Below, piece after piece: positions 1 through 8,323 of a stretch of DNA of 34,222 bases. This DNA comes from Acidobacteriaceae bacterium (GTDB lineage Bacteria > Acidobacteriota > Terriglobia > Terriglobales > Acidobacteriaceae), in the NCBI GenBank assembly GCA_003162935.1, contig PLUW01000070.1:18565-52786 (forward strand). The letters are read 5' to 3'. How positions within the stretch are numbered: position 1 is the first letter of the stretch; the number at the start of each line of letters is the position of its first letter. The position numbers were made by a program, and so were the translations under genes. Below the pieces are notes generated by a model. The model did not search any database and was not told the origin of the DNA. It saw nothing but the letters and a program-made list of their open reading frames with translations.

Positions 1-830
1 TTGGCATTGGCATTGGCATCGGTTTGGGCGGGCTGGGCCTGATCTTCAGCGGTGTCTTCTGCGGTATCCGGCTCGTCGTCCTTGCTATCTTCATCGGCGG
101 CGACCGGTTGTACATTTGCCGGCTGGCCCGGCTGCGGAACACCATTTTGCGCATTGAAGGCCGTCGGCTGGAAGCGATTCGGAGGCATTCCCGGACCGTT
201 ACCTGGCATGGGGCTATTCGGCAACGGATTGTTCGGCACGTTCGCCGCGGTTTGTGCATCGCCTGATGATGGCTTTGCCGTAAGAATCACGCTCGCAACC
301 GCAGTGTGATCCGAACTTGTACCGATCATCACGTAATTGAATGAGGAGCCATTCAACAATCCGGCCAGAACGTCGCGGGGCGCTCCCGGGCCGAGATGCG
401 CGATCACTCGCTCGCTTGCGCCGGATCCTTGAGGAATCTCAATCGAAGCGCCTGTAAGCTTGCGCACATCGCGCAGGATTTCGCCTAGAGTTGAATTCTG
501 AGCCGAAATCGTCAGCAATCCGTTCTCGAAGCTGACTTTGGCGGGCGTCGCTGGAATTTGGTCCATTGGCATCTGACTGAGCGGACCACTCGGCAGCGGC
601 GGCAGCACGAGTTCCTTTTGAACTTTCTGAACCTTCTGAACTTTGTGGGATTTGTGGTTTGGAGTCGCAGCGGGGGCGGCAGGCGGGGTCAAAGGCGGCG
701 CGGCAGCCGGGGTTACCGCCGGAGCGGTCTGATTCTGCGCAGGAACGCCCTGAGCAAGCAGCTTCTGAGCAGGCACGACCGGCGCTGCCAGCAACAGCCC
801 CAAAGCAATCCATCTGCGTGCACGCTGCAT
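1..830 (-). CDS. Secreted/periplasmic protein with STN (secretin/TonB short N-terminal)-like segment, partial (C-terminus beyond left window edge)
   Basis: Read by eye on the minus strand from ATG at 830: MQRARRWIALGLLLAAPVVPAQ... then SFENGLLTISAQNSTLGEILRDVRKLTGASIEIPQGSGASERVIAHLGPGAPRDVLAGLLNGSSFNYVMIG, STN-like; Pro/Ala/Asn-rich tail stays open to the window edge, so it is absent from the ORF track. Confidence 0.75.
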   Translation of the reverse strand, partial: MQRARRWIALGLLLAAPVVPAQKLLAQGVPAQNQTAPAVTPAAAPPLTPPAAPAATPNHKSHKVQKVQKVQKELVLPPLPSGPLSQMPMDQIPATPAKVSFENGLLTISAQNSTLGEILRDVRKLTGASIEIPQGSGASERVIAHLGPGAPRDVLAGLLNGSSFNYVMIGTSSDHTAVASVILTAKPSSGDAQTAANVPNNPLPNSPMPGNGPGMPPNRFQPTAFNAQNGVPQPGQPANVQPVAADEDSKDDEPDTAEDTAEDQAQPAQTDANANA

Positions 831-1027
831 TAGAAATCCCCACGTTTCTCGCGCACGGCTCGAACCAACTGCGCCGTCGCTATTTTACCATTGCTTGTAG
901 AACGTCGCGGGACCTCACTTCTTGCGCGTCCATGACGAAAGATCAATCTCTGACGCAACCATTCCATGGGTTTCGAGTACAGCCGACTGGCGCAGCGCGT
1001 AAAATACCTGCGGAGGCTCCTCCCGTG

Positions 1028-2059
1028 ATGAGTGCTTCGCAACCGGCGGCCCGGAATCTTGAGCGTCACCGGCGATGGTTATGGCTACCGCTGCTGGCAG
1101 CATCGTCCCTGGCGTCGATCTGCGATGCCCAAGTCTGCCAGAGCGCTGCGGACATGAGTGCCCCGGTGCGAACCGCGCTCGAAACCGCAGCCAAGCGCTA
1201 TTTCGAAATGTCGTCGCGCGGCGACACAGATGCCCTGAAGCAAAACTCGATTGCCAGCGTGGCTGCCAGTTTTTCCGGCATCGAAGCCGTAGTCAAGGAG
1301 AAACAAGCTGGCTTCACCGGCGCACAAGCCTCGGTCCGACCTCCGTTTTTACTGACCGCCGAGGGCGCGCAACCGTTCGCGCGCGCTGAATTTCTGTGCG
1401 GAGTCTTCGGGCCTTCGGGACAAACTAAAGACAGTGCGGTGTTTGTCCTGAATAATCTAGCGCCCGGCAAATACGGCGTAGCCATTCTCGATGTGAACGG
1501 TGCGCACACCGCGATGACGCTGACCTTGGTTCTGCAGGAGATTGGCTCCGACTGGAAGCTGGCCGGCTTTTACGTCCGCTCCTCGCAAGCGGCCGGACAC
1601 GATACCGCATGGTTCGCGCAGCATGCCCGCGATTTCAAAGCCAAATCGCAGAACCACGACGCGTGGCTGTACTACCGCGAGGCCATCGCCCTCGCCGCCC
1701 CCGTGGACTTCATGAGCACGCTCGCGACCGATCGACTCTATGACGAGACGCAGACGGCGCAACCGGCCGATGTGCCGGCGGACGGAAAAACTGCGGACTT
1801 GAGCGCCGGCGGCAAGGTCTATCATTTGACCGAACTTTTTCCGCTCGCTGTGGGCGACGATCTCAACGTGGTCGTAAAGTATCAGGCCGCCGACATCTCG
1901 GATACGGCGCGCGTCTTTCAAGAGAATTCAACCGTGATCAAGGCGCTGGTGGCAAAGTTTCCTGAACTTCGCGAGGCTTTTGCGGGAGCGGTAGCGCGCG
2001 CCGTCGATCCTTCCGGTCACGATTACGGCACGCTCCTGGCGATGAAAGACGTTAAATAG
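1028..2059 (+). CDS. Hypothetical secreted protein
   Basis: In-frame ATG at 1028 inside ORF 659..2059; hydrophobic N-terminal segment (WLWLPLLAASSLASICDAQ) followed by a long soluble domain; upstream part of the track ORF overlaps the divergent gene and is unlikely coding. Confidence 0.7.
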   Translation: MSASQPAARNLERHRRWLWLPLLAASSLASICDAQVCQSAADMSAPVRTALETAAKRYFEMSSRGDTDALKQNSIASVAASFSGIEAVVKEKQAGFTGAQASVRPPFLLTAEGAQPFARAEFLCGVFGPSGQTKDSAVFVLNNLAPGKYGVAILDVNGAHTAMTLTLVLQEIGSDWKLAGFYVRSSQAAGHDTAWFAQHARDFKAKSQNHDAWLYYREAIALAAPVDFMSTLATDRLYDETQTAQPADVPADGKTADLSAGGKVYHLTELFPLAVGDDLNVVVKYQAADISDTARVFQENSTVIKALVAKFPELREAFAGAVARAVDPSGHDYGTLLAMKDVK

Positions 2060-2153
2060 ATCGCGCATTTGCCATCTCCAGGCCGCAAGACTAGTATTTT
2101 TCAGGGTCACTCCACTTCAACGTCTCACTCGATCTCGTTCCTAAGGAGGACGT

Positions 2154-3659
2154 ATGGGTATCGCACCTTCCCCAATCCAGATTGATTCACGCGTCACCGA
2201 CTTCATCGCGAAGCCGCGCAAAATGCTGATCGACGGCAAGTGGGTGAATGCCGTGTCGGGCAAGACTTTTCCAACCTACAACCCAGCCACCGGCGAAGTG
2301 CTGGCGCAAGTAGCCGAAGGCGATCGTGCGGACATTGACCTGGCCGTGAAAGCCGCGCGCAAGGCCTTCGACAGCGGGCCGTGGTCGCGGATGACGGCCT
2401 CCGAGCGCGGCAAGCTGGTATGGAAGCTCGCCGACCTGCTCGAAGAGCACATGGAAGAATTCGCGACGTTAGAAACACTCGATAACGGCAAGCCGCTGAC
2501 GGTGGCGCGCGCCGCCGACGTGCCGCTCGCCGTCGACTTGTTCCGCTACATGGCGGGATGGGCGACCAAGCTCGAAGGCACAACCATTCCGCTTTCCGTG
2601 CCTTACACGCCCGGCGCAATCTACCACGCCTATACGCTCCGCGAACCGGTCGGCGTCGTGGGCCAGATTATTCCCTGGAATTTTCCGCTGCTGATGGCGG
2701 CGTGGAAATTGGGCCCCGCGCTGGCCTCGGGCTGCACCGTCGTGCTGAAGCCGGCCGAGCAAACACCACTCTCGGCGCTGCGTCTGGGCGAGTTGTTCGC
2801 CGAAGCCGGATTCCCGGACGGCGTGGTCAACATCGTCCCGGGATACGGCGAGACAGCGGGCGCGGCTCTAGCCGCCCACGACCTGGTCGACAAAATTGCG
2901 TTCACCGGATCCACCGAAGTGGGCAAACTGATTGTTCACGCGGCCACCGGAAATTTGAAAAAAGTCTCGCTTGAACTGGGGGGCAAATCTCCGAACGTAG
3001 TCTTCAAAGATGCCGACATGGACGCCGCCATTGCCGGCGCGGCCAGCGCCATCTTCTTCAATCACGGGCAGTGTTGCTGCGCCGGGTCGCGTCTGTACGT
3101 CGAGCGGCCGGCGTTCGATCGCGTAGTTGAGGGCGTGGCTTCAAAGGCGAAAAAAATCAAGGTAGGATCGGGACTCGATCCGGCGACACACATGGGCCCG
3201 CTGGTCTCCGAAGAGCAGTTGCAGCGCGTATGCAATTACCTCGAAATCGGAATGGCCGAAGGCGCCAAGGCCGCGTCAGGCGGCCGCAGGATCGATGGCA
3301 AGGGATACTTCGTCGAGCCCACCGTGTTGGTCGAGACCAAAGACTACATGAAGGTCGTGCAGGAAGAGATCTTCGGGCCGGTGGTGGCGGCGATCCCATT
3401 CGACAATCCAGAAGAGCTGCTGACTCGGGCGAACGATTCGGTCTATGGCTTGGCCGCGGGAATCTGGACCCACGACGTGTCGAAGGCGCACCGGACCGCG
3501 GCATTGCTGCGCGCCGGGACTGTCTGGATCAACTGCTACAACATCTTCGACGCGGCACTGCCGTTTGGCGGGTACAAGCAGTCGGGTTGGGGACGCGAGA
3601 TGGGCAAGGACGTTCTCAATCTCTACACGCAGACCAAGGCGGTCTGCACGCGATTGTAG
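2154..3659 (+). CDS. NAD(P)+-dependent aldehyde dehydrogenase
   Basis: ALDH family motifs: GQIIPWNFPLLMAAWKLGPALASGCTVVLKPAEQTP, FTGSTEVGK, LELGGKSPN, FNHGQCCCAGSR, EEIFGPV, PFGGYKQSG; strong SD aaggagga at 2143-2150. Confidence 0.95.
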   Translation: MGIAPSPIQIDSRVTDFIAKPRKMLIDGKWVNAVSGKTFPTYNPATGEVLAQVAEGDRADIDLAVKAARKAFDSGPWSRMTASERGKLVWKLADLLEEHMEEFATLETLDNGKPLTVARAADVPLAVDLFRYMAGWATKLEGTTIPLSVPYTPGAIYHAYTLREPVGVVGQIIPWNFPLLMAAWKLGPALASGCTVVLKPAEQTPLSALRLGELFAEAGFPDGVVNIVPGYGETAGAALAAHDLVDKIAFTGSTEVGKLIVHAATGNLKKVSLELGGKSPNVVFKDADMDAAIAGAASAIFFNHGQCCCAGSRLYVERPAFDRVVEGVASKAKKIKVGSGLDPATHMGPLVSEEQLQRVCNYLEIGMAEGAKAASGGRRIDGKGYFVEPTVLVETKDYMKVVQEEIFGPVVAAIPFDNPEELLTRANDSVYGLAAGIWTHDVSKAHRTAALLRAGTVWINCYNIFDAALPFGGYKQSGWGREMGKDVLNLYTQTKAVCTRL

Positions 3660-3752
3660 GCTGGCGTTAGGTACAATCCCATCCGGTCGACGAAGTATCG
3701 TGGCCGGGTAGGTTTTTTGTGTACTGATGGCTGAGAGCTGACGGCTGGGTTT

Positions 3753-3827
3753 TGGAGGCGCGGGTGAGAATCGAACTCACGTATAAAGGTTTTGCAGACC
3801 TCTCCCTTACCACTTGGGTACCGCGCC
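3753..3827 (-). tRNA. tRNA-Cys (GCA)
   Basis: Reverse complement ggcgcggtacccaagtggtaagggagaggtctgcaaaacctttatacgtgagttcgattctcacccgcgcctcca folds as a cloverleaf: 7-bp acceptor, anticodon GCA, T-arm gtgag-ttcgatt-ctcac, U73 and encoded CCA. Confidence 0.95.
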
Positions 3828-3956
3828 CGATGCTTTCACAGTAGAACCTAGGCGGGGCTTTGTCGAGGAACCCAATTGCGATCGCACCACGGTTCACACT
3901 GGTGTTTTGCGAACCTCATGTTTTCTCGCGGCTCGATCTGTGCTACAACACCGGAG

Positions 3957-4175
3957 ATGAGTTCAACCGCGAATTCGACTGGGATTTTGTCCCGCGCTTC
4001 GACTACGACGGTTGCCGTTACGACGACAACTGGCTTGCCTCCGAATCCGCCTGCAAATCCAAAGGCAGATGCGGCCTCGATCTGTCCCAACTGCTCGACC
4101 GAGTTGCGCGGATGGCGCTGCAAGGTTGTCTGCAAGAAATGCGGATTCTATCTGAGCTGCTCCGATTTTTATTAA
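3957..4175 (+). CDS. Small zinc-ribbon-like protein (four-cysteine C-terminal knuckle)
   Basis: In-frame ATG 3957 with ggag upstream; C-terminus ICPNCSTELRGWRCKVVCKKCGFYLSCSDFY has CxxC...CxxxCxxC pattern. Confidence 0.6.
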   Translation: MSSTANSTGILSRASTTTVAVTTTTGLPPNPPANPKADAASICPNCSTELRGWRCKVVCKKCGFYLSCSDFY

Positions 4176-4273
4176 GCGAGCGGCGGCCCCGAGCGCTTTC
4201 CGCTTCGAACTCTTACAATAGAGCGAGACTTGAGAACAAGACTAGGTTCTAATTCCCACACTAGGAGATTGGC

Positions 4274-4696
4274 ATGCAACGCAAAGCAAGCGCAGTATGG
4301 AAGGGCGGCCTGAAAGACGGGCAGGGGACGGTATCGTCCGCCAGCGGCATTCTTTCGAACACGAAGTATTCGTTCACCACGCGGTTTGAAGACGCTCCGG
4401 GGACGAACCCAGAAGAATTGATTGCGGCGGCGCACGCGGCGTGTTTTTCAATGGCGCTGTCGGCGCAATTGGGAGGCGCGAACCTGAAGCCGGAGAGCAT
4501 CAGCACGTCCGCCACGCTCACCATGGATAAGCTCGAGGCGGGCTGGGCGATCACGGCCGTTCATCTCGACGTGGTTGCCAAGGTGCCGGGCGCGAGCGCG
4601 GAAGCCTTCAACACCGCGGCTCAAAATGCCAAGGCGGGCTGCCCGGTATCGAAGGTGCTGAACGCGAAGATTACGATGGACGCGAAGCTGGGTTAG
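4274..4696 (+). CDS. osmC: OsmC/Ohr family peroxiredoxin
   Basis: Full-length OsmC-like: KASAVWKGGLKDGQGTVSS...GTNPEELIAAAHAACFSMALS...AKAGCPVSKVL; both conserved cysteines present. Confidence 0.92.
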   Translation: MQRKASAVWKGGLKDGQGTVSSASGILSNTKYSFTTRFEDAPGTNPEELIAAAHAACFSMALSAQLGGANLKPESISTSATLTMDKLEAGWAITAVHLDVVAKVPGASAEAFNTAAQNAKAGCPVSKVLNAKITMDAKLG

Positions 4697-4713
4697 CCAC
4701 CAAAAGTGTACGT

Positions 4714-4739
4714 ACAAATGTTTCACGTGAAACATTTGT
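4714..4739. promoter_or_regulatory. parS: parS centromere-like site (TGTTTCACGTGAAACA at 4719-4734) within a 26-bp perfect palindrome
   Basis: acaaatgtttcac|gtgaaacatttgt is a perfect palindrome whose central 16 bp match the canonical ParB-binding parS sequence. Confidence 0.85.
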
Positions 4740-4936
4740 TAATGTACTTTCGTACGTACAGTATTATACGTAAATTCGCCGCACCGGAAACATAAGAAAC
4801 GGGTTATGCCCCAGCGGAGGGCAGCGCGGCGGGCGGGCATCCGGCGCCGTTCGTTTGACAGGCGGATGCTGGCCGTTAGATATTAGAGTAGTCCCCGTGA
4901 AAAAGGGCCTGCCGAGCTTTTTTGCTTTTCTCTGAT

Positions 4937-5023
4937 GCGGATATGGCGGAACTGGCAGACGCGCTAGGTTCAGGACCTAGTGATCGCAAGGTCGTGGAGG
5001 TTCAAGTCCTCTTATCCGCACCA
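4937..5023 (+). tRNA. tRNA-Leu (CAG)
   Basis: gcggatatggcggaactggcagacgcgctaggttcaggacctagtgatcgcaaggtcgtggaggttcaagtcctcttatccgcacca: 7-bp acceptor GCGGATA/TATCCGC, anticodon stem ctagg/cctag with CAG, long variable arm, encoded CCA. Confidence 0.96.
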
Positions 5024-5026
5024 AAA

Positions 5027-5061
5027 CCAGCTGTCAGCTCTCAGTTATCAGCTCTCAGTTA
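5027..5061. repeat. Oligo-word intergenic repeat (agctgtcagctctcagttatcagctctcagtt)
   Basis: Tandem reiteration of CAGCTCTCAGTT-like words between tRNA-Leu and the response regulator stop codon; same words recur at 3724-3750 and 20188-20301. Confidence 0.75.
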
Positions 5062-5063
5062 AA

Positions 5064-6482
5064 TCACGCACCGGCCGATAGCCGGTGCGTGCTGCGGCTT
5101 TGGGCGATGCCGTACTGGCGAATCTTATAGAGAAGCGCTTTGTAGCTGATCTTAAGCAGCACGGCGGCTTGTTTGCGATTCCAGTTTGTCTCTTCCAGGG
5201 CGCGGGCGATGGCTTCCGCTTCGGCTCCGTCTTTCGCGTTACGCGACAGCGACTTCAGGCCGCCGCCAGACTCCGCGCCAGCGACTGCGCTTCTGCCTTC
5301 GACGTGCGCTCCTCCACCGCCATCGGGCCGGGGCTGCAATTCGGACGCGGCCAGAGTTTCGTCTCCCAGAACGAGGTAGCGTTTGATGAAGTTGCTGAGC
5401 TCGCGCAAGTTGCCGGGCCAGTTGTGGCGGAGACATGCCTCCATCAACGGAGGCGAAAGCGGCAACGGGGAACGGGCGTAGGACTCCGACATGCGCGACA
5501 TGAAATGTTTCAGGAGGATCGGGATTTCTTCCTTGCGCTCGCGCAGCGGAGGCAGCGACATAGTGAACGCGTTCAAGCGGTAGTAAAGATCTTCCCGCAG
5601 GCTCTTGTTGGCGAGCGCTTCGGGGATATCGATGTTGGTGGCGGCCAGGATGCGCACGTCGACCTTGACCATGGTGCGGCTGCCGAGGCGCGAGAAAGTC
5701 TGGTCCTGAAGGACGTGTAAAAGCTTGGCCTGCAACCCCGCCGGCATTTCTCCGATTTCGTCGAGCAGGATGGTGCCTTTGTTGCAGATCTCGAACTTGC
5801 CGGGCTTGGCGTGGGTGGCGCCGGTAAACGCTCCCGCCTCGTAGCCGAAGAGCTCGCTTTCGAGCAGGTCGGCGGGCACGGCCGCGCAGTTCACTTTGAG
5901 GAAGGTGCGGTGGGCGCGCGGAGATAGTTTGTGGATCAGGCGGGCGAGCACTTCCTTGCCGGTGCCGCTTTCGCCGAGAAGCAACACTGGGATGTCGACG
6001 TTGGCGACGAGCGCGGCTTGCGATCGAATCTTCTTCATCGCCGGGCTGGCGGCAATGAAAAACACGTCGTCGCAAAGCTCTTCGACTTCGCCAGCGTAGC
6101 TTTCAGCTTTGGCCGTGCCGATGCACTGTCCAATGACCGCGTCGAGTTCGGCCTTCTGAAACGGCTTGGTCAGATAGTCGATGGCGCCCAGGCGCATGGC
6201 CTGCACGACTTTGCGCGTGTCATTCACGCACGAGAGCATGACAACCTTCAATCCGGGCTTCAGGTGGCGGAGTTGTTCGAGAGTCTGCAAGCCATCGATG
6301 CCGGGCATGAGCAGATCGAGCAGCACCAGATCCGGTTGCAGCCCTTTGCGAACGTGCTCGACGGCTTCTTCGCCGGTGCTGGCGGTTTGAACTTTGTGCT
6401 CATCCACTTCCAACAGGGTGCGGATGTAGCGCAGCATTCCCGGTTCGTCATCCACCAGCAGGATGTTGGCGGCTTCGCTCAT
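5064..6482 (-). CDS. Sigma54-dependent response regulator (NtrC/AtoC type: REC-AAA+-Fis HTH)
   Basis: MSEAANILLVDDEPGML...DLVLLDLLMPGIDG...YLTKPF receiver; GESGTGKEV Walker A, GAFTGA loop, WNRKQAAVLLKISYKALLYKIRQYGI HTH. Start chosen at 6482, overlapping the upstream kinase stop. Confidence 0.95.
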   Translation of the reverse strand: MSEAANILLVDDEPGMLRYIRTLLEVDEHKVQTASTGEEAVEHVRKGLQPDLVLLDLLMPGIDGLQTLEQLRHLKPGLKVVMLSCVNDTRKVVQAMRLGAIDYLTKPFQKAELDAVIGQCIGTAKAESYAGEVEELCDDVFFIAASPAMKKIRSQAALVANVDIPVLLLGESGTGKEVLARLIHKLSPRAHRTFLKVNCAAVPADLLESELFGYEAGAFTGATHAKPGKFEICNKGTILLDEIGEMPAGLQAKLLHVLQDQTFSRLGSRTMVKVDVRILAATNIDIPEALANKSLREDLYYRLNAFTMSLPPLRERKEEIPILLKHFMSRMSESYARSPLPLSPPLMEACLRHNWPGNLRELSNFIKRYLVLGDETLAASELQPRPDGGGGAHVEGRSAVAGAESGGGLKSLSRNAKDGAEAEAIARALEETNWNRKQAAVLLKISYKALLYKIRQYGIAQSRSTHRLSAGA

Positions 6483-7453
6483 TTCGTTCCTCGTTGCGGC
6501 GTGGTCAAAATTGGTTTCAGGGGAATAATGAAAGAAAACTTGCAACCCGCTCCCGGTTCGCTTTCGACCCAGATCTTGCCGCCCATGCCTTGCAGGAGGC
6601 GGCGGGAGATGGCGAGTCCGAGGCCCATGCCTTCGGCCGACTCGCTGCCGGGCAAGCGGAAGAAATCGTCGAAGATTTCCAGGTGAAATTCCGGCCGGAT
6701 GCCGGGGCCGGTATCGGAAACGCTGACTTTGACGGCGTTAGGGATGTTGGTCGCTTGACGGCGGCGGTCTCCGTTGGCGCCGGGCTTGCTTACGCCGCGA
6801 CGCTCCCACATGTGCGGTTCTGCGTGCAGCCAGACGGTACCGCCCTGGGGCGTGTACTTGGAAGCGTTTTCCAGCAGATTGGAAACGATGCGCTGGATTT
6901 TAGGGCCATCGAAGGCGAACGGCGACAGTTTGTCATTGGCGAGAAAATACAAGGCGAGGCCGCGCTCCTGAAAGCGGCCGGACCAGAGGCGGCAAACTTC
7001 CGAGAGGCAGGCGTTCAGGTCACCGTCAATGTACTGCATGCGCAGTTCGCCGATTTCGAGCACGCTAAAGGTCAGGAAATCTTGAATGAACTGCTGTAGG
7101 CGTTGTCCGCTCGAAAACATGTCGGCCATGACTTCGCGCTGCCGGTCGTTGAGCGGGCCGAGTTTCTGGCTGCGCAGCAGATCGATGTACCCGTTGAGGA
7201 TGGCCAAGGGAGTCTTGAGATCATGCGCGGCCGAGGCGAGAGCGTTCGTAGTCTTACGGTAGCGATCGCGCAACTGTTCGAGTTCGCGGGCGACATCGTC
7301 GGCCGAGCCAGCTTGGGCAGGACGAACCTGGGCGGTTGATGGCAAGCCATCTTTCGCACTCCCGCCAGTGGACGCAGCCACGGGACTTTTCTCGAATGGC
7401 GAAGGCATGGAGAAATCCAAAAGAGCGTAAGTAGACGAAGGGGAGGAAAACAC
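6479..7453 (-). CDS. Sensor histidine kinase (cytosolic, HisKA-HATPase_c)
   Basis: AAHDLKTPLAILNGYIDLL H-box, NLLENASKYTP N-box, SDTGPGI G1, GLGLAISRRLLQGMGG G2; 4-nt overlap with the downstream response regulator start. A start at 7408 is also possible. Confidence 0.93.
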   Translation of the reverse strand: MFSSPSSTYALLDFSMPSPFEKSPVAASTGGSAKDGLPSTAQVRPAQAGSADDVARELEQLRDRYRKTTNALASAAHDLKTPLAILNGYIDLLRSQKLGPLNDRQREVMADMFSSGQRLQQFIQDFLTFSVLEIGELRMQYIDGDLNACLSEVCRLWSGRFQERGLALYFLANDKLSPFAFDGPKIQRIVSNLLENASKYTPQGGTVWLHAEPHMWERRGVSKPGANGDRRRQATNIPNAVKVSVSDTGPGIRPEFHLEIFDDFFRLPGSESAEGMGLGLAISRRLLQGMGGKIWVESEPGAGCKFSFIIPLKPILTTPQRGTK

Positions 7454-7728
7454 CTACACAAAAGCCAGAAACGAGGGGATAGCTCATACTAAGTCAGGGG
7501 CAGGAGGCTGTCAATTGGAAACGTCGGCGCCAAAGAGCAAACATTTGCACTTATTTATGATGCCCAAAGGTCACACATTGGGCCCGAAAACCAAGCGAAA
7601 GATCTAGCAGTTACCGTGTTGGGGGCGCGATTTGGGATAAACCCGGGTTTGGCCGAGCTCTCTCCTGACTTTGGCCCCTCAGATGCGGCTCTTCCGATGC
7701 TTATACCTGCCAGGGGTGGATCGGACAC

Positions 7729-8109
7729 GTGCCTAGTAGCTTATCTAAGAAGGAAGAACGAAGATGGGCCCGGTTGCACCTGGCCATTCCGGTTTTTGTC
7801 CGCTCACGGGATGCAAGCGACCAGGATTCGCTGGAGTTCGCCACGGCGCTGAACATCTCTGCTGGGGGTGCGTTGGTCGCAGTTCGTCGTTCTTTGCCGC
7901 ATTCGGCCGTGGTTTCCCTGGAGATTCCGAGCGCTCCTGTCGAGCCCACCCCCGGTTTGAAGGAGTCTTCCCGCGTCATTCGCGCCAAGGCTGTGTGGGT
8001 CCGACATTTTGATGCCTACCATCTACTGGGCCTGAAGTTCGCCCACCCCTTGCGCACTGACAGTGCTGATTCGGGGAGAAGTATGAGAAAAGCTAGTACT
8101 CCAGTGTGA
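7729..8109 (+). CDS. PilZ-domain protein (putative c-di-GMP receptor)
   Basis: RRWARLHLAIPVFVRSRD...EFATALNISAGGALVAVRRSL...LLGLKF: RxxxR-like and (D/N)xSxxG PilZ motifs; GTG start at 7729. Confidence 0.75.
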   Translation: MPSSLSKKEERRWARLHLAIPVFVRSRDASDQDSLEFATALNISAGGALVAVRRSLPHSAVVSLEIPSAPVEPTPGLKESSRVIRAKAVWVRHFDAYHLLGLKFAHPLRTDSADSGRSMRKASTPV

Positions 8110-8256
8110 ACTATTTTTCTCTTTTTGGACCGGCCTCACCGTGGTCCATCGGTGCCATGCCGAAGTTTGGCCCTTTCGAGATAAGATGACCCTAAGCCAT
8201 TCATAAATTGAGCGTTACCTGAAAACTCCCCTGCCGCTCGGGTCGACCCCCTAGTT

Positions 8257-8272
8257 TGGCGCTTCAGGTGCA
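8257..8272 (+). promoter_or_regulatory. Candidate sigma54 (-24/-12) promoter TGGCgcttcaggTGCA
   Basis: GG and GC dinucleotides separated by exactly 10 nt as in TGGC-N8-TGCA type -24/-12 elements; lies ~52 bp upstream of ATG 8324. Confidence 0.5.
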
Positions 8273-8323
8273 CTTTTAGTGCATGCGGATGAACACAATC
8301 GCCGCAATGGGGCACTCACTCTT

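Noticed and set aside
659-1027. N-terminal extension of ORF 659..2059
   Set aside because: Overlaps the divergent STN-like gene and its promoter region; the hydrophobic leader starts downstream of ATG 1028.
3676-3720. Possible terminator after the aldehyde dehydrogenase (ccatccgg...ccgggtagg tttttt)
   Set aside because: T-run present but the stem is imperfect with a long loop; not strong enough to list as a feature.
4806-4886. 26-codon Arg-rich ORF MPQRRAARRAGIRRRSFDRRMLAVRY between parS and tRNA-Leu
   Set aside because: No SD and no terminator; composition expected from GC-rich non-coding DNA.
5931-6686. 251-aa plus-strand ORF opposite the kinase/response-regulator pair
   Set aside because: Antisense to well-defined two-component genes; no domain signal.
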